From assembly GCA_905182985.1 (NCBI GenBank), contig CAJJDN010000024.1:374925-438924 (forward strand): a DNA stretch of 64,000 nucleotides, read 5' to 3'. The position numbers and the translations under genes are program-made. This DNA is from Paramecium sonneborni (taxonomy: Eukaryota; Ciliophora; Oligohymenophorea; Peniculida; Parameciidae). Positions 62,126 to 64,000 of the stretch are shown here, in pieces (the stretch's first letter is position 1; each line of letters opens with the position of its first letter). The notes beneath the pieces were generated by a model. It saw nothing but the letters and a program-made list of their open reading frames with translations. It did no database searches and was not told the origin of the DNA.

Positions 62126-63748
62126 TCATTCCTAACTACTTATTCCTTAAATTGTATTATATTTCCCATATTTTTTCCTTATCTCCAGTAAATAGGAGAA
62201 AAAATAATATATACAAATGATTAACAATATCATGAAAACTACATAAATACTTTCAACAAATAAATTATTTTCTAATTGCTTATTAGAAAAATTATTACTT
62301 TCTTTTAAATTTAAATCTTTATAAACTCTTCTCCCATTATTTGTTTTGATAGACTATTATTCTGCTCGAATGATATCTTCTTCTGTAAATTCATGAATAA
62401 CTTTTTAATTCGAACAATTATTTTCAACAAACATGATTTCTTTTGTTTATTTATTGAATCCAATATCCCAATTTCTCATCCAAACTTATCCTAATATCAT
62501 CCTAGGTGCTATTTTAGATAATTAATATACCACCAGGTATCACTGCAAGTGGGAAACAGTATATGTCAGTTGTATTCATTGACAATGTAAGATAATTTAT
62601 TGGTTTCCAATCAAATGTAAAATTACGATCTAACTCAAATGAATATGTTGGAAAATATGATGCAAATATTGAAAAATTTCCATTTTTACTATCTTTAAAC
62701 TAATAACACTTTAAGCCTTCTAAATATTATTCTTCTGGACAATTCTCATGTTAACATTTAAATTATTGAGTCAATTTGTCACTTAATTTTGGAGAACCGT
62801 ATGCTAATGTCGATCCTGAATCAATAAAAGCTCCTTATCCTTAATTTATTAAATCATGATCAGCAATCACAATATTATCAATCTATCTATTTTATAAAAT
62901 AAACTTTACTTTGATATTTTTGACATTTATTTTGTATACATCTGTTTCTTCATTATATTTCACACTATAATACTAACTATCTTTTGGATGTCTATTAAAA
63001 TTATATTCGCCAATGGTCATATAACCATCTTTCCTTCCAATGCAAATTGTAAACATATATTAAAATGAACTTCCTTTCTCTTTTTCATAGAGATCATCTA
63101 TGTAATTAGGGAAGGAAAGTTCTGAATTAGTTTTAGGTGATAAACCCATTATCCCATTAGCTTTTTATGTAAAAAATAAATTAGTTTCTAATGTCGTACA
63201 TCCAATAACACTTAAGATCTATTCTAATTAAACTATTTGATCTTATTATTAGCTTAATTCTTCAAACTCATCTCCCATAAGTACCAAATCTCTCATAAAA
63301 TAACCAGCTAGTCTTGATCCTTCAGCATAACTAATTTAAAAAGAACATTTATTATTCAAACATTTATCACATTTTTTTTAACCTATTACCTAATCACATT
63401 TTACTAAATTGTTTTTTTAGGGAAGCTATTAGTAGAAATAGAAATAATTACTGTATATTCATAATAAGGATCTTTATGTTCACCACAACTTTTACAATCT
63501 CCACAAGGAAATGTAGTAATTGAACTTGCTGTGTCAAGAATTAATGATTATCTTTATTTATTTTCTCCAATAAATAGATTGACATAATAATAACCTTAGT
63601 CACTGTCACCATATATTATAGATGTGTGATGAGGATCATTAATAGGATCATTAATAGGATCATTAATAGGATCATTAAGACAAGTGGCTAAGTATAATAA
63701 AATTTAGAAAATTATGAGCATAAATAAATATATATTAATATAATTCAT
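62126..63748 (-). CDS. Membrane-anchored aspartic protease (pepsin-like)
   Basis: ATG 63748 to TGA 62126. Signal peptide MNYINIYLFMLIIFQILLYLA, then a fourfold NDPI repeat. The first active-site motif reads SLILDTASSITTFPC (DTA in place of the usual DTG), with a CGDCKSCG insert; the second reads GAFIDSGSTLAYG. A flap-like region and IGCTTLETNLFF, ANGIMGLSP follow the pepsin pattern. Introns of 26 and 22 nt (both TAG). A C-terminal membrane span (YVVFMILLIICIYYFFSYLL) and short cytosolic tail anchor it. Alanine after the first catalytic Asp-Thr is seen in some active family members, so activity is possible but uncertain. Start codons of this and the DSP gene are tandem; the DSP start lies 24 bp past this stop. 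Confidence 0.88.
63633..63679 (-). repeat. 12-bp minisatellite coding NDPI repeats
   Basis: Almost four tandem copies of GGATCATTAATA. In the aspartic protease frame it encodes repeated Ile-Asn-Asp-Pro just after the signal peptide. Confidence 0.9.
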
Positions 63749-63857
63749 TTTTTTGAGATGTACGATTTCTTAATTGAATAATTATAAGTATTAGCATTAT
63801 AAACTAGATTAAGTTTTTAAGGTTACAAATTATACTATCCCTGAAGAAATAAAAAAT

Positions 63858-64000
63858 ATGAGTACCTAAACATAGAATGATGGTTATTATATGGATGTTC
63901 TTTTATTTGGAGATTTATTAAGATTGTTTTATTACTGTTACTATTATTATTACAATAATTATTATTATTACTATTGTTACTATTATTAAAATTATTGTTG
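63858..64000 (+). CDS. Hypothetical protein, 3' partial
   Basis: Chosen start ATG 63858 (MSTQTQNDGYYMDVLLFGDLL); the frame is open to the window end through a TAT/TAC/TTA-rich simple repeat that would encode a Tyr-rich run. An alternative start at ATG 63758 with a 34-nt intron ending AAG also reaches this frame, but would leave only 9 bp from the divergent protease start. The rest of the gene is outside the window; no domain is visible. Confidence 0.45.
63915..64000. repeat. TTA/TTG/CTA-type microsatellite at window end
   Basis: Imperfect trinucleotide array (TAT, TAC, TGT, AAT units) continuing to the edge. Coding or not depends on the partial gene above. Confidence 0.7.

Noticed and set aside
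63915..64000. Telomeric repeat at window end
   Set aside because: Paramecium telomeres are C4A2/C3A3-type; this is a TAT/TAC microsatellite without G or C runs.

Overview
The window reads as ciliate macronuclear DNA, most likely from Paramecium. It is strongly AT-rich, and long reading frames run through TAA and TAG (read as Gln) and close only at TGA. Genes are cut by tiny introns, about 20-39 nt, with GT...AG ends. One gene encodes a trichocyst matrix protein, a secretory product typical of Paramecium. A standard-code ORF call breaks nearly every gene, so all coordinates here come from re-reading both strands with TGA as the only stop and splicing the mini-introns by eye. CDS spans include introns.

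I find about 45 protein genes and no RNA gene, transposon or CRISPR array. Layout: 1-9.6 kb holds a CFAP20-domain protein (5' cut), a Ser/Thr kinase, a coiled-coil protein, a small chromodomain protein, a serine carboxypeptidase and a GPATCH1/TOUGH-like splicing factor. 9.6-16 kb holds a cyclic-nucleotide-type K+ channel, a four-helix membrane protein and an unknown. 16-25.9 kb holds a p32/MAM33 protein, then a same-strand ladder of genes separated by about 41 bp (including a MORN protein and a Trp-repeat protein), then the trichocyst matrix protein. 26-38 kb holds a PAXX-like NHEJ factor, a Dpy-30-domain protein, a VPS10/sortilin receptor and a large Rim15/IRE-type AGC kinase.

38-46.7 kb is very compact: a GNAT acetyltransferase, an EF-hand protein, a GFA/CENP-V zinc protein and several unknowns, with stop codons that abut and start codons only 18 bp apart. 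46.7-52.1 kb is one giant secreted, acidic, Gln-rich protein. 52-64 kb holds a kelch/double-BTB protein, prefoldin subunit 1, a second serine carboxypeptidase, a NudE-like coiled coil, folylpolyglutamate synthase, a dual-specificity phosphatase, an aspartic protease and the 5' end of another gene.

Functional themes are secretion and lysosomal traffic (two carboxypeptidases, aspartic protease, VPS10 receptor, trichocyst protein, lectin-like giant), cilia and microtubules (CFAP20 domain, Dpy-30 domain, NudE, MORN, prefoldin), and nuclear functions relevant to ciliate genome rearrangement (PAXX-like factor, chromodomain protein, Trp-repeat protein). There is no sign of operons. Neighbours look unrelated and simply densely packed. 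Several introns appear to end in AAG or GAG rather than TAG, and at three places a gene can only be read through with an apparent one-base frame change.
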